A stretch of 17,644 nucleotides of DNA from Myxococcota bacterium (GTDB taxonomy: Bacteria > Myxococcota_A > UBA9160 > PR03): positions 1 to 17,644 of the forward strand of contig JALOQG010000013.1 of NCBI GenBank assembly GCA_025453505.1, in the 5' to 3' direction. Under the pieces are notes generated by a model. That model made no database searches, was not told where the DNA came from, and saw only the letters and a program-made list of their open reading frames with translations. A program made the position numbers and the translations under genes. Positions within the stretch are counted from its first letter, which is position 1. The number at the start of each line of letters is the position of its first letter. This document shows, piece by piece, positions 15,345-17,644 of this stretch.

Positions 15345-15407
15345 ATGAACGCAGCCACTGTCCGCGTGCGCACGGCGCCCCTCTCGATCTCCCGCATCGC
15401 TCGCTAG
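15345..15407 (+). CDS. 20-residue leader peptide upstream of the RNHCP gene
   Basis: A 20-codon ORF with a strong Shine-Dalgarno (GAGAGGAGAAA ending three bases before ATG at 15345) and a TAG stop at 15405. The peptide begins 'MNAATVRVRTAPL' and ends 'ISRIAR'; it is basic with five Arg and no Asp or Glu. Its placement between a candidate promoter and a large hairpin, with a far better ribosome-binding site than the gene it precedes, is that of a regulatory leader peptide. The R-x-R at residues 7-9 resembles the basic-x-basic motif at which macrolide-bound ribosomes arrest in leaders such as ErmDL. Translation and stalling are inferred; no homologue is claimed. Confidence 0.55.
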   Translation: MNAATVRVRTAPLSISRIAR

Positions 15408-15423
15408 CGGCATTCCACCAGAG

Positions 15424-15494
15424 CTCTGCGGCCTCGTGAGGGGCATCGCGCCTCGCTCGTTGCGAGGCGCGGCGACTCACGTGTGCCGCTGGAG
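15424..15494 (+). promoter_or_regulatory. Nested hairpin covering the RNHCP ribosome-binding site; candidate attenuator
   Basis: The segment between the leader ORF and the RNHCP start folds as nested stems: a perfect 9-bp inner stem GCGCCTCGC/GCGAGGCGC (15448-15456 with 15462-15470), a 6-bp stem CGTGAG/CTCACG (15435-15440 with 15476-15481), a 5-bp stem GCGGC/GCCGC (15428-15432 with 15485-15489) and CTC/GAG (15424-15426 with 15492-15494). The last pairs the GGAG Shine-Dalgarno. A competing 7-bp pairing exists between leader codons (15377-15383, GCCCCTC) and 15438-15444 (GAGGGGC), extendable by three pairs after one mismatch. It excludes the 6-bp stem. Which state is on or off is not decidable by eye. 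Confidence 0.5.
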
Positions 15495-15496
15495 TG

Positions 15497-15862
15497 ATGG
15501 GACATTCGAAGTGGAAGGGCTATCGGCGCGGTAGCCAGAGCTTCAATTGCCGGCGCTGCGGGATCGAAGTCCCGCTGCAGGCGCCGGGCACGCAGCACCG
15601 CAACCACTGTCCCCAGTGCTTGTGGAGCATCCACGTGGACGATCGACCCGGCGACCGCGCGTCGGAGTGTCGCGGCGGCATGGAGCCGATCGCGGTGTGG
15701 GTGCGGCCCGACCAGGAGTGGGCGCTGGTACACCGCTGCGGGACGTGTCACGCCTTGCGCGTGAACCGCATCGCAGGCGACGACAACGCGCTCGTGCTGA
15801 TGTCGATCGCGGCGCGGCCGATGGCGACGCCGCCGTTTCCGTTGGATCGCGTGCCGCGGTAG
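15497..15862 (+). CDS. RNHCP domain zinc-ribbon-like protein
   Basis: A 121-residue protein of the RNHCP family (named for its motif), function unknown. The cysteine pattern is complete: 'FNCRRCG' (Cys18, Cys21), 'HRNHCPQCLWSIHVDD' (Cys38, Cys41), 'GDRASECRGGMEPI' and 'LVHRCGTCHALRVNRI', i.e. probably zinc-binding. Before the first CxxC is an N-terminal 'MGHSKWKGYRRGSQSF' resembling the opening of YebC translation factors (GHSKWxxxxxRxG). ATG 15497 is adjacent to an in-frame GTG at 15494; an upstream stop at 15437 and lack of other starts limit the choice to these. GGAG sits only 2 bases before the ATG, an unusually tight spacing, and is paired in the predicted leader hairpin. The gene ends just before a 16-bp terminator stem. 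Confidence 0.88.
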   Translation: MGHSKWKGYRRGSQSFNCRRCGIEVPLQAPGTQHRNHCPQCLWSIHVDDRPGDRASECRGGMEPIAVWVRPDQEWALVHRCGTCHALRVNRIAGDDNALVLMSIAARPMATPPFPLDRVPR

Positions 15863-15863
15863 A

Positions 15864-15899
15864 GCGAGATCGGGGCGGCGAATGCCGCCCCGATCTCGC
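15864..15899. terminator. Perfect 16-bp hairpin between convergent RNHCP and FG-GAP genes
   Basis: The 16-base arms 15864-15879 and 15884-15899 (GCGAGATCGGGGCGGC and its exact complement) enclose a four-base GAAT loop. The stem occupies the whole 38-base gap between the two stop codons, so it can serve both strands. No T tract follows on either strand. Confidence 0.75.
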
Positions 15900-15900
15900 G

Positions 15901-17644
15901 TCACCAGACGGCGATGGCGCGGGACCAGTAGAAGACCTGGGCGTTCGGCTGGAGGGCGGCGTCGCCGCGGGCGAGGAAGTTGCTCGCGATGCTGCGCTTC
16001 TGCTCGCAGGCGAAGTCGCCGGGAGCGCAAGCCGCCGCGGCGATCTCGCGCACGGCCGTCGCGCGCACTGCGTTCGAGAAGCGCTCGTAGATCGGCCCGA
16101 GCGCCGCGATCGGATGCGCCGGCATGCGCAGGCTCCACTCGATGCCGGGCAGCCGCTGCGCCGTCCGGAAGTCGTTGCTCGCGGCGATCTGCGCCAGCGC
16201 CTGGTCGATCAGCAGATCGCGACAGCAGCCCTCGAGGAAGAACGCGTCCTGGGCGGGCAGCGTCGGGATCAGCGCCGCGACGGCCGTCTGGATTCCTTCG
16301 AGCTCCCAGCCGAGCGCCGCCAGCGGATCGACCGCTCCCGCGACGTTCGACACGCCGGAAGAACCGTTCTTGGTGTTGCGGCGATCGCGGCCGAAGCCGG
16401 CCCACGGCAGCGCGGCCTCGGTGGCGGGCGCGGGCGTGTCCCACACGAAGAGGTTGCCCTCGCGCGTCACCGCGACGATCTCGATCTGGCCGTCGCCGTC
16501 GACGTCGCCCGGCGTCGGCGACGAGAGGTGCCAGCCGTGCGTGAACTTCGGCCAACCGGCGGGCGTCGCGCCGCTCGCGGTGTAGGCGCGCACCAGATAC
16601 GCGCCGCTGCCGTTCACGACGTCGGCCACGCCGTCACCGTCCACGTCGGCGATGGCCGGGCTGCCGATGAACTGCATGTCGTCCATCACGCGCGGGAATG
16701 CGGGCAGCAGGGCACCGCCGCGCGGATCCCACGCGGTGAGCTGATGGTGCGCGAAGATGCCGTCCTCGACGAACGAATCCGCGTCGGAGAGCTGACCCTG
16801 CTGCGCGGGTGCGACGACGTCGAGCAGCTTGCGCAGGCCGCCGGTCGGCGCGACGTACTCGGGCAGCCCGTCGCCCGTGATGTCGCCGAACGCGCCCGAG
16901 CCGAGCGCGCCGAAGAACGGCGCGTCGGGCGATCCCGCCGTCGCCGGTACGCGCGGGAAGCCGGGGCGCGGGAAGTCGATCGCGAGCACGCGCGGCCGGC
17001 CGTTGGTGGCGTTGCCGAGCGACGGCGTGCCGTCGGGGTTCAGCAGCAGCACCGGACCGATCGCGCCGAAGATCGCGACGCGCACCGAGCCGTCGGCGCC
17101 GATGTCGGTGATTGCCGGCGATCCGGGCGTGCCCGTGCCGACCGTCGGCAGCACGCCGGGCGTGAGCAGCGGCACCCCGACCGGCCAGCCCGTGACGAAC
17201 GGCCCTCCCGGTGCGTCGTTGCCGTCGGGCTTCACCGCGTAGACGCGGCCCTGCGTGTCGAGCGAGAAGTCGTCCACGTCCACGCTGGCGAGCAGCTGGG
17301 CGAGCGCGTTGAAGACGTTCGACTCGATCGCGAAGCCGTTCGGCTCGTCGCCGTACTCCTCGTTGGTCGAGACCACGATCTCGGGGCGGCCGTCGCCGTC
17401 GAGATCGCCGACCGCCGGTGAGGAGAGGCTCTTGGCGGCGCGCGAGCGTGCGTCGACGCCGGCGAGCGGCGTCGCCCGGCCCGTCGCCGCGTCGATCGAG
17501 ACTTTCGAGCGGTCCGCGAGGCGCACCGGGAAGCCCGACACCGGCGAGCCGTCGGCGTGCCACGCGTAGAGATTGCCGTCGAGGCCACTCGCGAGGATCT
17601 CGAGCGCGGGATCTTCGCCGGGGGCGTCGAGGTCTGCGAGCACC
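15901..17644 (-). CDS. FG-GAP/VCBS repeat (beta-propeller) protein, 5' end outside window
   Basis: The gene runs off the right edge; 581 codons are visible, with the frame open to the window end, so the N-terminus (and any signal peptide) is missing. The visible part has spaced calcium-binding repeats of the FG-GAP type: 'VGDLDGDGRPEIVV', 'FGDITGDGLPEYVA', 'IADVDGDGVADVVN', 'PGDVDGDGQIEIVA' and a degenerate 'ITDIGADGSVRVAI', interleaved with 'GWP' and 'SPA' turns of beta-propeller blades. After the last blade ('GNLFVWDTPAPATEA') comes 'WAGFGRDRRNTKN', a common end of such propellers, then a ~170-residue helical C-terminal part with four Cys ('GCCRD', 'AACAPGDFACEQ'). Likely a secreted or surface protein; ligand unknown. 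Confidence 0.88.
   Translation of the reverse strand, partial: VLADLDAPGEDPALEILASGLDGNLYAWHADGSPVSGFPVRLADRSKVSIDAATGRATPLAGVDARSRAAKSLSSPAVGDLDGDGRPEIVVSTNEEYGDEPNGFAIESNVFNALAQLLASVDVDDFSLDTQGRVYAVKPDGNDAPGGPFVTGWPVGVPLLTPGVLPTVGTGTPGSPAITDIGADGSVRVAIFGAIGPVLLLNPDGTPSLGNATNGRPRVLAIDFPRPGFPRVPATAGSPDAPFFGALGSGAFGDITGDGLPEYVAPTGGLRKLLDVVAPAQQGQLSDADSFVEDGIFAHHQLTAWDPRGGALLPAFPRVMDDMQFIGSPAIADVDGDGVADVVNGSGAYLVRAYTASGATPAGWPKFTHGWHLSSPTPGDVDGDGQIEIVAVTREGNLFVWDTPAPATEAALPWAGFGRDRRNTKNGSSGVSNVAGAVDPLAALGWELEGIQTAVAALIPTLPAQDAFFLEGCCRDLLIDQALAQIAASNDFRTAQRLPGIEWSLRMPAHPIAALGPIYERFSNAVRATAVREIAAAACAPGDFACEQKRSIASNFLARGDAALQPNAQVFYWSRAIAVW

Overview
The window is a GC-rich (roughly 70% by eye) chromosomal segment from a Gram-negative bacterium. 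The Gram-negative call rests on an Mpl ligase, an LD-carboxypeptidase and several proteins with signal peptides. The mix of genes (rpsF-rplI-dnaB housekeeping block, DUF2304/DUF2142 membrane pair, FG-GAP repeat protein) would suit an uncultured deltaproteobacterial-type lineage such as Myxococcota or Binatota. That placement is inference with low confidence. I see no tRNA, rRNA, CRISPR array, insertion sequence or prophage. Coding density is high, with many 1-4 nt overlaps.

Left part (1-4759, all + strand): the 3' end of a PaiB-type FMN-binding protein overlaps pdxT (glutaminase subunit of PLP synthase). aroG-type DAHP synthase follows, then the translation/replication block rpsF, rplI, dnaB. 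The usual rpsR between rpsF and rplI is absent, and S6 carries a long acidic/arginine C-terminal tail.

Middle part (4759-8973, + strand): a tightly packed set runs on directly from dnaB: an LD-carboxypeptidase (LdcA type), a beta-lactamase-fold serine hydrolase, a class-I glutamine-amidotransferase-like C26 hydrolase, and Mpl. LdcA makes the murein tripeptide and Mpl reattaches it to UDP-MurNAc, so this reads as a muropeptide-recycling operon with two extra peptide-active enzymes of unknown substrate.

Next (8979-13347): an unknown exported protein on the - strand lies divergent to a four-gene + strand operon: secreted ENPP-type phosphodiesterase, exported LolA-like protein, DUF2304 membrane protein and DUF2142 polytopic membrane protein. 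The last two families often accompany surface-polysaccharide or polyprenyl-phosphate-sugar work.

Right part (13464-17644): on the - strand are a TerB-like protein and an Mrp/ApbC-family P-loop ATPase that lacks the C-terminal CxxC and has a single cysteine (HCF101-like). Divergent from mrp is the most interesting locus of the window. A candidate promoter is followed by a 20-codon leader ORF with a strong Shine-Dalgarno, then a large nested hairpin whose outer arm covers the weak Shine-Dalgarno of a small RNHCP zinc-ribbon protein. This has the architecture of a translational attenuator. The window ends in a - strand FG-GAP/VCBS repeat protein cut by the right edge. Three convergent gene ends (8973, 13347, 15862) are each marked by a strong GC-rich hairpin without a T tract.
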